The notes under the pieces were generated by a model. The model was not told the DNA's origin. It searched no databases and saw nothing but the letters and a program-made list of their open reading frames with translations. From contig NZ_PIZM01000008.1 in the NCBI RefSeq assembly GCF_002835465.1, positions 124,001-188,000 on the forward strand: a stretch of DNA of 64,000 bases. Direction: 5' to 3'. The DNA is from Psychromonas sp. psych-6C06. Lineage in GTDB: Bacteria > Pseudomonadota > Gammaproteobacteria > Enterobacterales > Psychromonadaceae. This document shows, piece after piece, positions 1 to 9,040 of this stretch (position 1 is the stretch's first letter; the number at the start of each line of letters is the position of its first letter). The position numbers and the translations under genes are program-made.

Positions 1-125
1 GCTAATTGTAGTAACTCCGCATCACCATCTAAATAGGATGACAGGGCATCAAAAGCTTCACTTTGTGTGAGAGAACGACGCCCTTTTTCTCCGCGACCGG
101 TTAATTTAATATATTCACTGAACAT
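1..125 (-). CDS. TrpD2/YbiB-like glycosyltransferase family 3 protein (N-terminal fragment)
   Basis: A minus-strand frame starts with ATG at 125 and stays open to the window edge, so only about 41 residues are visible. They begin MFSEYIKLTGRGEKGRRSLT and go on with SEAFDAL. This resembles the N-terminal helical domain of the anthranilate phosphoribosyltransferase-like TrpD2/YbiB family, which typically opens with a conserved GRGEKxxRxLT-type segment. The start overlaps the last 11 bases of the upstream HAD gene, which suggests translational coupling and one operon running from rluC through the HAD gene to this one. The catalytic domain is outside the window, so the family call rests on this short stretch alone. 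Confidence 0.6.
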   Translation of the reverse strand, partial: MFSEYIKLTGRGEKGRRSLTQSEAFDALSSYLDGDAELLQL

Positions 126-762
126 GAAGGTCAAACTCCTTTGGTAGATCATCGACAATTGCGATTGGCTTAAATTGACTTAAGATTTGTTTATTATGTA
201 CGCCATAGGAAACCGCCAAACAATCCATTCCAACGCTATTTGCCATCGCTAAATCATAGCTACTGTCACCGACCATCAAGGCTTGTGAAACATTAAGGTT
301 TAAATCGTCTAATATTTTTGTCAGCATAAGCGGATCGGGTTTAGAAGCGGTTTCATCTGCACAATAGGTAGTTGAAAATAGATCTTTTACGGCAAACTTA
401 TCCATCAAGCTATCCAACCCAGCACGCCCCTTCCCTGTGGCAACGGCTAGTAGATACCCCTGTGCTTTAAGCTGGAGAAGCCATGGCTTAATACCGCGGT
501 AAAAAGGCGTTTCGATATGCGTTAAAACGCTGTACTTTTGTCGATATGCATCAACCAGTAATCGCTGTGTTTGCTTGCTTTGCTCAGGAAATAATGTTGC
601 CATTGCTTTATCTAAACTCAAGCCGATAATATGACGTATTTGCGCCGTTGTCGGCTCACAAACTTGACACTCAATGGCCGCGCCTTTTAGGCTAGCAACA
701 ATTTTAGCGATGGAATCCATCAGCGTGCCATCCCAATCAAAAATGATTACTTTATAACGCAT
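115..762 (-). CDS. HAD-superfamily (subfamily IA) phosphatase
   Basis: This 215-residue soluble phosphatase shows all four HAD motifs. Motif I is DWDGT with the nucleophile D9 and acid/base D11. Motif II is the threonine of ATGKG at T109. Motif III is K141 in SKPDP. Motif IV is GDSSYD with D166 and D170. The alpha-helical cap between motifs I and II (about residues 16-85) is typical of phosphoglycolate phosphatase-type enzymes. The substrate cannot be read from sequence; a small phosphorylated metabolite is likely. It follows rluC with a one-base gap and its end overlaps the next gene, so it probably belongs to the rluC operon. A HAD phosphatase beside rluC is common in gammaproteobacteria, and those homologues are usually annotated as Gph-like. 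Confidence 0.88.
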   Translation of the reverse strand: MRYKVIIFDWDGTLMDSIAKIVASLKGAAIECQVCEPTTAQIRHIIGLSLDKAMATLFPEQSKQTQRLLVDAYRQKYSVLTHIETPFYRGIKPWLLQLKAQGYLLAVATGKGRAGLDSLMDKFAVKDLFSTTYCADETASKPDPLMLTKILDDLNLNVSQALMVGDSSYDLAMANSVGMDCLAVSYGVHNKQILSQFKPIAIVDDLPKEFDLHVQ

Positions 763-763
763 A

Positions 764-1702
764 TTAACTTTTTTGTAATTTGTCTAAAAGATCGGACAAA
801 GCTGTGCAAAGTGGTGCACTAACTGTCATCTTTTCTTCTAATACAGGGTGAAAGAAAGTGATGTGGGCCGCATGCAAAAAGAGCCGATTTAACCCTAACT
901 TTTGCATCTCATCGGAAAAACCTTGATCGCCATAGCGATCATCTCCAGCAATATTATGCCCTTTGCACGCTGTATGAACGCGTATCTGATGGGTACGCCC
1001 CGTTACCGGCGAAGCCTCGACCAATGTCGCACCATGATAACGTTGCATGATTTTAAATCGCGTTTCTGATGCTTTGCCCTGTGGGCTTACTTTAACAACA
1101 GAGTTTTGTGAATCTTTAAGCAGTGGCTCTTTTACTGCTCTGTCTTTTTTATCCCATGCATCTTTTACTAACGCAAGATATTGCTTATTCATGGTTTTAT
1201 TACGGAGTTGTTCATGTAATGCACGTAGCATACTGCGCTTTTTAGCAATTAATAGACAACCCGACGTCGCCTTATCGAGTCGATGAGCAAGCTCTAAAAA
1301 TCTGGCCTGAGGCCGAAGAGCTCGAAGCCCTTCGATAGCACCAAAGTCAAGACCACTGCCACCATGGACGGCAAGACCGGAAGGTTTATTTAATATAATA
1401 AGGGCATCATCTTCATAAACAATGCGAGATTCAAGTTGCGCAATCGCATTTAATTTAGGTGAAGGTAAAGCATTTTCTGCGGCTACACGCACAGGAGGAA
1501 TGCGAACCATATCCCCCTCTTTTAATTTATAATCGGCTTTTATACGTTTTTTATTAACACGTACTTCCCCCTTTCGTACGATCCGGTAGATCATACTTTT
1601 AGGCACACCTTTTAAATGTAGACGAAGAAAATTATCGATTCGTTGCTGTGCATTTTCTTGAGAAACCTCAAGCATGCGTACTGAGTGATTTATCTGTTCC
1701 AT
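764..1702 (-). CDS. rluC: 23S rRNA pseudouridine synthase RluC (positions 955/2504/2580)
   Basis: This 312-residue RNA-modifying enzyme is close to the E. coli RluC length of about 319. An N-terminal S4 RNA-binding domain (about residues 18-80, with the RIDNFLRLHLKGVPKSMIYR stretch) precedes the catalytic RluA-type domain. The active-site motif HRLDKATSG places the catalytic aspartate at D143, and GRTHQIRVH lies further on. RluC converts three uridines near the peptidyl-transferase centre to pseudouridine; the specificity is inferred from similarity and from its position divergent to rne, the usual gammaproteobacterial arrangement. The gene heads a likely three-gene minus-strand operon with the HAD phosphatase and the TrpD2-like gene. 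Confidence 0.93.
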   Translation of the reverse strand: MEQINHSVRMLEVSQENAQQRIDNFLRLHLKGVPKSMIYRIVRKGEVRVNKKRIKADYKLKEGDMVRIPPVRVAAENALPSPKLNAIAQLESRIVYEDDALIILNKPSGLAVHGGSGLDFGAIEGLRALRPQARFLELAHRLDKATSGCLLIAKKRSMLRALHEQLRNKTMNKQYLALVKDAWDKKDRAVKEPLLKDSQNSVVKVSPQGKASETRFKIMQRYHGATLVEASPVTGRTHQIRVHTACKGHNIAGDDRYGDQGFSDEMQKLGLNRLFLHAAHITFFHPVLEEKMTVSAPLCTALSDLLDKLQKS

Positions 1703-2054
1703 TCGTTAAGTTTATCACGTGTTGAAATGATAATACCTAAAAATTTATATTGGCGTGACACAGTATTAATGAGAGAATTAGTAAGTTATCGACTCGTTAA
1801 ATGGTAAATGCGATATAACGCACCTTTAACTAGTAGTTGAAACACAAATAATAACGAAAAATAGAATGTTGAGCCCTTTTACTCATTTACTTTTATTGGC
1901 TTACTTAAGCTTATAGTAATGAGAGCTGCCATCACTTTTTAATGCACCTCTGCATATTTCAAGTCGAGAGACTGCAAAACCAGACCCGAGGTCAAGTGAA
2001 GCAATTTATTGCCAACAACCAAAAAAACATAAAAAAATTTATAAAGAGCAAAAA
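1703..2054 (+). promoter_or_regulatory. rluC-rne divergent intergenic region with the long rne leader
   Basis: The 352-base spacer holds the promoters of both divergent genes and, by analogy with enterobacteria, a long rne 5' untranslated region through which RNase E limits its own mRNA. Two small hairpins are visible on the plus strand. One has stem AGTC/GACT closed by a GAGA (GNRA-type) tetraloop at 1962-1973. The other has stem GCAA/TTGC around TTTA at 2001-2012. An A-rich tract and AAAGAGC precede the rne ATG. I could not assign promoter boxes with confidence. That this leader is autoregulatory is an inference from the conserved behaviour of rne leaders. Confidence 0.45.
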
Positions 2055-5000
2055 ATGAAAAGAATGTTAATTAATGCAACTCAAGCAGAAGAGTTGCGTG
2101 TTGCCCTCGTAGATGGGCAACAACTTTATGATTTAGATATTGAAAGCCCAGGCCACGAACAGAAAAAAGCAAACATTTACAAAGGAAAAATAACGCGAGT
2201 TGAGCCAAGCCTAGAAGCAGCATTCGTCGATTATGGTGCAGATCGCCATGGTTTCCTTCCACTTAAAGAGATTGCACGTACCTACTTTCCAGCTGGTTAT
2301 TCCTTTAAAGGTCGCCCTAATATCAAAGAGGTGATAAAAGAAGGACAAGAGGTCATCGTTCAGATTGAAAAAGAAGAACGTGGCAATAAAGGCGCAGCAT
2401 TAACCACCTTTATCAGTCTTGCAGGTAGTTACCTTGTGCTAATGCCAAACAATCCTCGTGCTGGTGGTATTTCTCGCCGTATTGAAGGCGACGAACGCAC
2501 ACAGTTAAAAGAGGCGCTAAGCCACTTAAAATTACCTAATGGTATGGGCTTAATCGTACGTACTGCAGGTGTTGGTAAAACATCAGAAGAGCTAGAATGG
2601 GATCTCAATGTACTTGTTAACCATTGGCAAGCAATTTCAGAAGCAGCTGAATCAAAAGCTGCTCCGTTTTTAATTCATCGTGAAAGTAACGTCATCGTAC
2701 GTTCGATTCGTGATTACCTACGCCGTGATATTGGTGAGATTGTCATCGACCACGCAAAAACATTTGAACAGGCCAAAAACCATATCGAGATGGTTCGCCC
2801 TGATTATGTTAACCGCCTTAAACTGTATCAAGGTGAAATTCCACTGTTTACACATTACCAAGTGGAAAGCCAAATTGAATCAGCATTCCAACGTGAAGTG
2901 CGTTTGCCTTCTGGTGGTTCAATCGTAATCGACCCAACCGAAGCATTAACGTCTATCGATATTAACTCTGCACGTGCGACACGTGGCGGAGATATCGAAG
3001 AAACAGCCTTTAATACCAACCTTGAAGCAGCAGAAGAGATTGCACGCCAATTACGTTTACGTGATTTAGGTGGTTTGGTGGTTATCGACTTTATCGATAT
3101 GACACCTGCTCGCCATCAACGTGAAGTTGAAAACCGTATGCGTGAATCTGTACGTCAAGATAGAGCTCGTATTCAACTTGGCCGTATTTCACGTTTTGGT
3201 TTGATGGAGATGTCACGTCAACGTATTCGTCCTTCACTGGGTGAATCAGCATCTCGTGTTTGTCCACGTTGTCATGGTCAAGGCACAATTCGTGATAACG
3301 AGTCTTTAGCATTAGCAATTTTACGTCTAATCGAAGAGGAAGGCTTAAAAGAGAATACAGTACAAATTCAAGCGACTGTTCCTGTTGCAGTGGCAGCTTA
3401 TCTGTTAAATGAAAAACGTAGCGCTGTAGCGAAAATTGAACGTCGTCATAACTGTGAAGTATTCATTATTCCAAATGCAAACCTATTAACGCCGCATTTT
3501 GAAATTAAGCGTACACGTAAAGATGGCAAAGAAGATATCAACTACGATGCACTTGAAAAACAACATACCGTCTATGTACCCAATGTGGTTAAAGATGAAT
3601 GTAAGAAAGAAGATGATCCTGTATTAAGCGGGTTCTCTAGCCCTAAGAAAAATAGCGCGCAGCCTAAAAAATCTGAAAAAACTGAACAAAAAGCAGTTAA
3701 AGAAGAAGCTAAACCTTCATTTTTCGGTCGTTTGTTTGCTGCTATTTCAGCTTTCTTCAGCGATGATGAAGAAGACAACGATAAGAAAGTTGAGAAAAAA
3801 GAGGAAGTAAAAGAACGCCCTCGAAACAACAATCGTAACCGTAACAACAATCGTAATCGCAACAATCGTAACCGTAATCAATCAAAGTCTGATAACCGTA
3901 ACGAGCGTCAAGACGATAAAAAACCAACTGAACGCCGTGGTAATGATCGCCGTAACAACCGTAAAGATAATACGCGACCAGTAAAGCAAGATCGTGATCA
4001 AGCTGTTGCAGAAAAAGAAGAAGTTGTTGCTGTTAGACGTAAACGTAGAAATATGCGCAAAAAAGTACGAATCGATAATAAAGCACCAGCAGCAGAAACA
4101 AACATTGATCAGCCAGTAGCTAACAATGATGGCCCAGCTAAAGATGCACCTGCGCAAGAGAAAAAACCAGCTAGACGCAAAGCTTCACCTAAGAAAGCGA
4201 ATAAACCAGAGCAAGCGAACCCTAAAAAACAGCCTGTTGATAAAATTGAAGGTAATGTTAAGGAAAATCAAACAGAAGAAAAAACTTCAACAACTGAAGA
4301 ATATTCACCTGTAGCAATTCCTGGTCGCCGATCTCGCTACTTACGTGGTAATGGTCAGCGTAAAAACAAAGCTAACAATGAGCAGATCACCACTGAAACA
4401 ACAACTGATCCTGTGATTAGCCGTTACCCTGAAGCTGAGCAAAACGAGCAACAGGAAGCACCGCAGAATGTTGAATCCAGTGTACCTAGTAAAGCAAACA
4501 CTCCTGAGCCAGCAAAAGCAGAAGCACCAATTGCAAGTGAAATATCTGAAATTAAAACTGATTCAGATACGCATACAGTAGCGACGCAATTAAAAGAAAG
4601 CTTAGCAGATGATAACATCAAACAGGCTGAACAAATTTTACCTGAGCCACAGTACGAGGCGCCTGTAAAAGTAGAGCCAATTGAAGAGCTTAAAGAAGTT
4701 TCTCAACAAGTAACGACAGAATCAAAAACTGTAGAAGCTGATAAAGAAGAAGTAACGCCTGTTTCTGAAACAATAACTGAAAGCACTGTTCAACCTTCTG
4801 TTTCAACAGAAGAAAGTGTTACGCAAAATATTGTTGAAAAAGCGCAGGTTTCTTCACAGGAGCAAGCTACTCAAAAAGTAGGCACTGTGACTCAGGCGCG
4901 TGTTGCACGCTCAGAGATGGTAAAAACTATCAGTGAGCCACTAGATTTAACGCGTGAAATAAATATTGTTGGTGCAACGTCTCGCGAACAAATTACTAAG

Positions 5001-5072
5001 TCAACACAGCAAGCGGGAAGTAGTTTTGCTACCAACCGTGCAAGCAGTGACACAGTAAAAACATCACTGTAG
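2055..5072 (+). CDS. rne: Ribonuclease E (endoribonuclease, degradosome scaffold)
   Basis: This 1005-residue endonuclease carries out mRNA decay and rRNA/tRNA processing on the inner membrane face. The N-terminal catalytic half holds an S1 domain (about 35-125), the DNase I-like region with the conserved aspartates in [21 protein letters not shown] and [14 protein letters not shown], and the Zn-link CPRCHGQG (about 403-410) that joins subunits into a tetramer. An amphipathic segment, [20 protein letters not shown] (about 555-575), matches the membrane-targeting helix. The C-terminal half is disordered, with an Asn/Arg repeat region (about 593-615), a second basic patch [10 protein letters not shown], and long Glu/Gln-rich linkers, as expected for an RNA- and partner-binding scaffold. 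A strong hairpin terminator follows. Confidence 0.97.
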   Translation: MKRMLINATQAEELRVALVDGQQLYDLDIESPGHEQKKANIYKGKITRVEPSLEAAFVDYGADRHGFLPLKEIARTYFPAGYSFKGRPNIKEVIKEGQEVIVQIEKEERGNKGAALTTFISLAGSYLVLMPNNPRAGGISRRIEGDERTQLKEALSHLKLPNGMGLIVRTAGVGKTSEELEWDLNVLVNHWQAISEAAESKAAPFLIHRESNVIVRSIRDYLRRDIGEIVIDHAKTFEQAKNHIEMVRPDYVNRLKLYQGEIPLFTHYQVESQIESAFQREVRLPSGGSIVIDPTEALTSIDINSARATRGGDIEETAFNTNLEAAEEIARQLRLRDLGGLVVIDFIDMTPARHQREVENRMRESVRQDRARIQLGRISRFGLMEMSRQRIRPSLGESASRVCPRCHGQGTIRDNESLALAILRLIEEEGLKENTVQIQATVPVAVAAYLLNEKRSAVAKIERRHNCEVFIIPNANLLTPHFEIKRTRKDGKEDINYDALEKQHTVYVPNVVKDECKKEDDPVLSGFSSPKKNSAQPKKSEKTEQKAVKEEAKPSFFGRLFAAISAFFSDDEEDNDKKVEKKEEVKERPRNNNRNRNNNRNRNNRNRNQSKSDNRNERQDDKKPTERRGNDRRNNRKDNTRPVKQDRDQAVAEKEEVVAVRRKRRNMRKKVRIDNKAPAAETNIDQPVANNDGPAKDAPAQEKKPARRKASPKKANKPEQANPKKQPVDKIEGNVKENQTEEKTSTTEEYSPVAIPGRRSRYLRGNGQRKNKANNEQITTETTTDPVISRYPEAEQNEQQEAPQNVESSVPSKANTPEPAKAEAPIASEISEIKTDSDTHTVATQLKESLADDNIKQAEQILPEPQYEAPVKVEPIEELKEVSQQVTTESKTVEADKEEVTPVSETITESTVQPSVSTEESVTQNIVEKAQVSSQEQATQKVGTVTQARVARSEMVKTISEPLDLTREINIVGATSREQITKSTQQAGSSFATNRASSDTVKTSL

Positions 5073-5100
5073 CCTTTTAATAGGTTAAACCAATAGTATT

Positions 5101-5134
5101 AAACGGGTATTTCATTGAAATATCCGTTTTTTTT
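5101..5134 (+). terminator. Rho-independent terminator of rne
   Basis: A 12-bp hairpin (AACGGGTATTTC paired with GAAATATCCGTT, with one G-T wobble, loop ATT) is followed directly by a run of eight T. It sits 29 bases past the rne stop codon and before the trxB SD, so rne and trxB are probably separate transcripts. Confidence 0.9.
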
Positions 5135-5152
5135 ACTGTTTTATTCCTCTAA

Positions 5153-6151
<999 letters not shown>

Positions 6152-6190
6152 AATAGTGATTGGCTTTTAGCCGTCAACAAAACCAACAAT

Positions 6191-6215
6191 AAAAGGAGCC
6201 TTTAGCTCCTTTTTT
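6191..6215 (+). terminator. Rho-independent terminator of trxB
   Basis: Stem AAAAGGAGC pairs with GCTCCTTTT around a five-base loop and continues into a T run. It lies 40 bases after the trxB stop. Confidence 0.88.
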
Positions 6216-6248
6216 GCTTTCTATTCGTAACTCATTTTTCCTAAGTTG

Positions 6249-6260
6249 CTAACGCCCTGT
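6249..6260. repeat. 12-bp direct repeat, left copy (CTAACGCCCTGT)
   Basis: An exact copy of the 12 bases at 6425-6436. Read on the minus strand it ends GGGCGTTAG, like the GTTRRRY end of an attC. The 176 bases between the copies contain no convincing gene, so this could be the outer border of the last, gene-less cassette or of a deletion scar. Confidence 0.5.
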
Positions 6261-6424
6261 AGCGACTTAGCTTATAATAATACCAATAACCTGTAGATAG
6301 TCTGTTTTGTATATCAAATCCATTAGTGACGATAACTAAAGTCGTCAATCTAAGCCCTCGATATATTAAATAAGTAAATCTAAAAATTGAGGATATTTGG
6401 AGAGTCACTCAATGTACTTTCCCT

Positions 6425-6442
6425 CTAACGCCCTGTTAAGCA
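6425..6442 (-). repeat. Truncated attC-like scar after the CPT-like gene
   Basis: On the minus strand the sequence reads GCTTAAC, then five bases, then GTTAGAG: an attC RYYYAAC box and a GTTRRRY box with the usual 60-80 bp in between missing. The stop codon of the CPT-like gene lies inside the first box, as is common for cassette genes. This looks like an attC that lost its centre. Confidence 0.4.
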
Positions 6443-6972
6443 TTGACTTCGCAAAATTTTAATTCTTTTAATAAGTGAATTGCTGCATCTTTTGGTTCTA
6501 TATCACTAGTATCTACTGAAACATCGTATTTCATAAAATTATGAACCAAAGGATACTCCGACTCAGCTAAACCAATTGCACGATCACCACGGGCTAATTC
6601 TCGTGCGACACAGATATCTAATCTACACATCACCTTAACTCGCACTATGTTAAATCCACTCAAAGAATTTTCTAGTGCATTAATTTCATCTTCATTTATC
6701 CATGCATTATCAATAATAAGCCTACAACCGGCTTCTAAAAGCCCTTTAATGCAATTATGGTAACCGTCAGTTAATTGTCCATAATCATAACCAGAACGAT
6801 TTATAGGATCCCCTACTATCATTCTTCTTAGGTCTGTTGGTGGTAAAGCATATAAAATACTATCAATACTAAAATTTAAATATTGTATTGATAACAGCTC
6901 TTGTAACTCTTTAGCTAAGCTAGTTTTACCTGAGCTTCCTGTTCCATTAAGCAAAATAATATCTGGATACAT
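6436..6972 (-). CDS. CPT-like (chloramphenicol phosphotransferase family) P-loop kinase
   Basis: This 178-residue P-loop protein has Walker A GTGSSGKT at residues 10-17, an early SIDS segment where the family keeps a catalytic aspartate, IIDNAW in the middle, and the family-typical C-terminal run RELARGDRAIGLAESEYPLV followed by HNF and YDVSVDTS. The family includes the enzyme that inactivates chloramphenicol by phosphorylation, but most chromosomal members have unknown small-molecule substrates, so resistance should not be assumed. It is the last gene of the cassette cluster in reading order; AAGGAACC precedes the ATG. It lies directly behind the attC-like site at 6998-7085, which marks it as a cassette gene. 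Confidence 0.8.
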   Translation of the reverse strand: MYPDIILLNGTGSSGKTSLAKELQELLSIQYLNFSIDSILYALPPTDLRRMIVGDPINRSGYDYGQLTDGYHNCIKGLLEAGCRLIIDNAWINEDEINALENSLSGFNIVRVKVMCRLDICVARELARGDRAIGLAESEYPLVHNFMKYDVSVDTSDIEPKDAAIHLLKELKFCEVNA

Positions 6973-6997
6973 AGTAAGGTTCCTTTATAAAAAGAGG

Positions 6998-7085
6998 TAT
7001 AACGCCTCATTAAGTGAAAAATAATGGTTGGCTATAATTGCGAAGTAATGGTCGACTGTTAATTTTCCATTTAAATGACTTATTA
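6998..7085 (-). repeat. attC-like site between the GFA and CPT cassettes
   Basis: On the plus strand it begins TATAACGCCTCATTAAGTG, has a GGTTGGCTATAATTGCGAAG centre with a TCGACTGTT counterpart, and ends in TTTAAATGACTTATTATGG. The outer box next to the GFA gene is degenerate (AATAAG instead of YYYAAC) and contains that gene's stop codon. Confidence 0.6.
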
Positions 7086-7487
7086 TGGAGCTGACCTATC
7101 GGCAGGGTGATTTACACCATCATTAGTAACTACATCACCCAAATCAAATGGGTTAACACCTTCAAGACAGCCAATATTATAACCATATTCATTGGGGCTA
7201 GATCTGCGCTGATGATGAGTATAGATACCACAATTAGAACAGAAATAATGCTTCGCTGTTTTAGTATTAAATTGATAGAGCTTTAAAACATCTGCTCCCT
7301 CAATGATTCGAATCCCATCCAAAGCTACAGAGCCAACTATCGCACCTTTACGTTTGCAAATTGAGCAATCACAGCGCCTGGGCTTTTCGATTCCATTTGG
7401 AAGTGATAACTCCAATTTAACTGAGCCACAATGGCACGTGGCTAAGTGCTTCTCTTGTATTTGAGTATTTCCGACAGACTTGATCAC
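7083..7487 (-). CDS. GFA-fold zinc protein (glutathione-dependent formaldehyde-activating enzyme/CENP-V family)
   Basis: This 134-residue protein carries the full cysteine pattern of the GFA fold: CHC (C18, C20), CDCSIC (C39, C41, C44) and CSNC (C83, C86), which bind zinc in the family. The CSNCGIYTHHQRR segment is strongly typical. Family members are often named formaldehyde-activating enzymes, but most have no proven reaction, so only the fold is firm. The start is a GTG at 7487; AAGGAG nine bases upstream supports it. The gene begins within 25 bases of the attC-like site at 7508-7607 and its stop lies in the next site, the compact form of a cassette gene. Confidence 0.85.
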   Translation of the reverse strand: MIKSVGNTQIQEKHLATCHCGSVKLELSLPNGIEKPRRCDCSICKRKGAIVGSVALDGIRIIEGADVLKLYQFNTKTAKHYFCSNCGIYTHHQRRSSPNEYGYNIGCLEGVNPFDLGDVVTNDGVNHPADRSAP

Positions 7488-7507
7488 TTATGCTACTCCT
7501 TGTGTTT

Positions 7508-7607
7508 CATAACGCCGCATTAAGCGGACAAAAATCGTGGGTTATAATGTGTAGCGAAGTGGAACGTAAACCACTGTTTTAGTTACGTTTAAACCTCTTG
7601 TTATACC
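7508..7607 (-). repeat. attC-like site upstream of the GFA cassette
   Basis: One of the best-preserved sites in the array. The plus strand reads ATAACGCCGCATTAAGCGG at the left end, GGGTTATAATGTGTAGCGAAG in the centre region (first 20 bases given in parts: GGGTTATAAT, GTGTAGCGAAG), then ACCACTGTTTT, and TTAAACCTCTTGTTATACC at the right end. CGTGGGTT pairs imperfectly with AACCACTG. Confidence 0.75.
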
Positions 7608-7843
7608 AGCCTAATTCATAAACTAAGTGCGATAAACCTAAAAAACAAAAAGTGTTATCTGTAATACTAAGTTTTTCCTCCAGCCAAGAAGTGAAAAACT
7701 ATCAATAAATACAAACAGATAACGCTAAGTGATAGATATACAATTTACCACGGCAGGAATCAAGGTTATAGTTATACGTAGATCACTGATATTATCGGAA
7801 GGTATAGAAGCTCAATTGATCACGAACTTAAACGTAACAAGTT
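7608..7843. other. Cassette 3' region without a recognised gene
   Basis: The 236 bases between the stop of the membrane-anchored hypothetical and its attC-like site hold no frame I would call. A second TAACGC-like string (GATAACGCTAAGTGATAG, near 7718) is present but lacks the partner boxes of an attC. Confidence 0.4.
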
Positions 7844-8482
7844 TTAGCTAGATTTATTTGAATTATATATAATTAACATTTCTTGCTCGATTTTTTTAAG
7901 CGTCTTTTTAGAATCACGATACTCGTTTGAAGATGACATTAAGTTTCTAAGTACTTCAAAACAATAGTGCTGGGCACTTATAGTTTTAAACTCGTGATCT
8001 ATATCAAATGAGTTATTTGTAAAACCACATATTTGATCCGTAACCGCCATATCACCCGCAAGCAGATTTCTCCCGCCAGAAGGTTGATAATTACCTCCCA
8101 TTTCAATCGCCAAGTTAATGTCATAGATTAATGTGTTAATACTATCTCTCACAAGAGATAGTTCATCAGCATTAATATTTGAATTATCTCTATTCCAAAT
8201 AGGTATAGAAGGTTTCTGTTGTTGTTCCTCAACCTCGGTAACCTCTGACAGCTTTGTAATTAAAGACGATGTAATAACCTCTTCAGTTTCGAGGTTTAAG
8301 TCAGGGTCTTCATCCTGCTTCTTAATTTCACGGACTTGAATGTCCTCATCATTAATAACTATTGTCACTTCATGCAATGTTGGTATGACTTCGGTTTTAA
8401 CTTCTACTTCTTTCGAGGAAAAAGTAACTGTTAAAATGATTGCTACTATGATGGATACTAGTATTAATAACGCTTTCTTCAT
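7844..8482 (-). CDS. Membrane-anchored hypothetical protein (cassette gene)
   Basis: I do not recognise this 212-residue protein. MKK followed by an 18-residue hydrophobic helix (about 4-22) predicts an uncleaved N-terminal anchor or a signal peptide, leaving a periplasmic domain. Residues 25-95 are acidic and low complexity, with many Glu and Val. The C-terminal third (about 105-212) is helical and holds two cysteines, at ICGF and HYCFEV, that might form a disulfide. AAGGAAAACTA precedes the ATG. The gene is AT-rich, which is usual for cassettes. Its attC-like site lies 236 bases past the stop, farther than for the neighbours. Confidence 0.6.
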   Translation of the reverse strand: MKKALLILVSIIVAIILTVTFSSKEVEVKTEVIPTLHEVTIVINDEDIQVREIKKQDEDPDLNLETEEVITSSLITKLSEVTEVEEQQQKPSIPIWNRDNSNINADELSLVRDSINTLIYDINLAIEMGGNYQPSGGRNLLAGDMAVTDQICGFTNNSFDIDHEFKTISAQHYCFEVLRNLMSSSNEYRDSKKTLKKIEQEMLIIYNSNKSS

Positions 8483-8640
8483 TAGTTTTCCTTAATTTGT
8501 AAGTGGAGAAAATGTGAATAAAATATTTGGTCTTTTCCATAGCCATTACTTAAACGATTTTACAGGAATTTAAGCTGGCAAAACTCGTGACTATAACCAT
8601 GAGTGCAAGTAGTCGACCACAATATAACCATATAATTTAA

Positions 8641-8671
8641 TTGACATATATATTTTTTAAAGTGCGATAAT
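8641..8671 (+). promoter_or_regulatory. Possible outward promoter in the cassette cluster
   Basis: A perfect TTGACA (8641-8646) is followed after 19 bases by GATAAT (8666-8671), pointing toward the IS110 relic and against the cassette genes. The spacing is longer than ideal and the region is AT-rich, so this may be chance. Confidence 0.25.
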
Positions 8672-8737
8672 AAAAAACAATCCCATAAATGTAACAACAA
8701 ATTCCCAGTATTGGGATCTAACGAGATATAACTGAAA

Positions 8738-8818
8738 TATAACGCTCATAATAACGGGCTATAAATTAAGCGAAGCGAATGGACCACTGTTTTTAGTCCG
8801 GTTAAATTAACTTGTATG
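8738..8818 (-). repeat. Degenerate attC-like site beside the IS110 relic
   Basis: On the plus strand it starts TATAACGCTCATAATAACG, keeps GGGCTATAAATTAAGCGAAG and ACCACTGTTTTTAGTCCGG, and ends AACTTGTATGG where intact sites have CTTGTTA. The IS110-related sequence starts within a few bases of its end, so the insertion may have used or damaged the outer box. Confidence 0.55.
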
Positions 8819-8824
8819 GATAAT

Positions 8825-9040
8825 TACCCCACCAAATAGTTACCTTTTAAACCCGTTTGAGTAAAGTGAGGCCCAAGCTTTGGATGCAACGAAAGCTTTC
8901 TTATACAACAGTTCGATAAATGTCTGGCTCCGGTATTGAAAGACCGTTAACAAGTGAGAACGTTGTATAGGACTCCAAGCATTAAACTCGAATAGTCAAC
9001 TGGGCCTCGAGCCCGAATAGCAAGGCGGAGTCAGCTTATT
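8825..9040 (+). other. Left-end noncoding segment of the IS110 relic, possible bridge-RNA region
   Basis: About 215 bases of non-coding sequence precede the transposase remnant. It can fold: TATACAAC (8902-8909) pairs exactly with GTTGTATA (8962-8969), and the stem extends by GTTC/GAAC past one bulged A. An inner CGGT/ACCG hairpin lies at 8931-8946, and GGGC/GCCC at 9002-9014. In IS110-group elements the left-end non-coding part encodes a bridge RNA that guides target and donor choice. Whether this segment was such an RNA is inference; the exact left boundary of the element is not visible. Confidence 0.35.

Noticed and set aside
6436-6972. Chloramphenicol resistance gene
   Set aside because: The P-loop kinase fits the CPT-like family, but most chromosomal members act on other substrates, and nothing in the sequence proves chloramphenicol as one.
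7608-7843. Second attC-like site around GATAACGCTAAGTG near 7718
   Set aside because: Only one box is present; the central GGCTATAAT and the CTTGTTA partner are missing.
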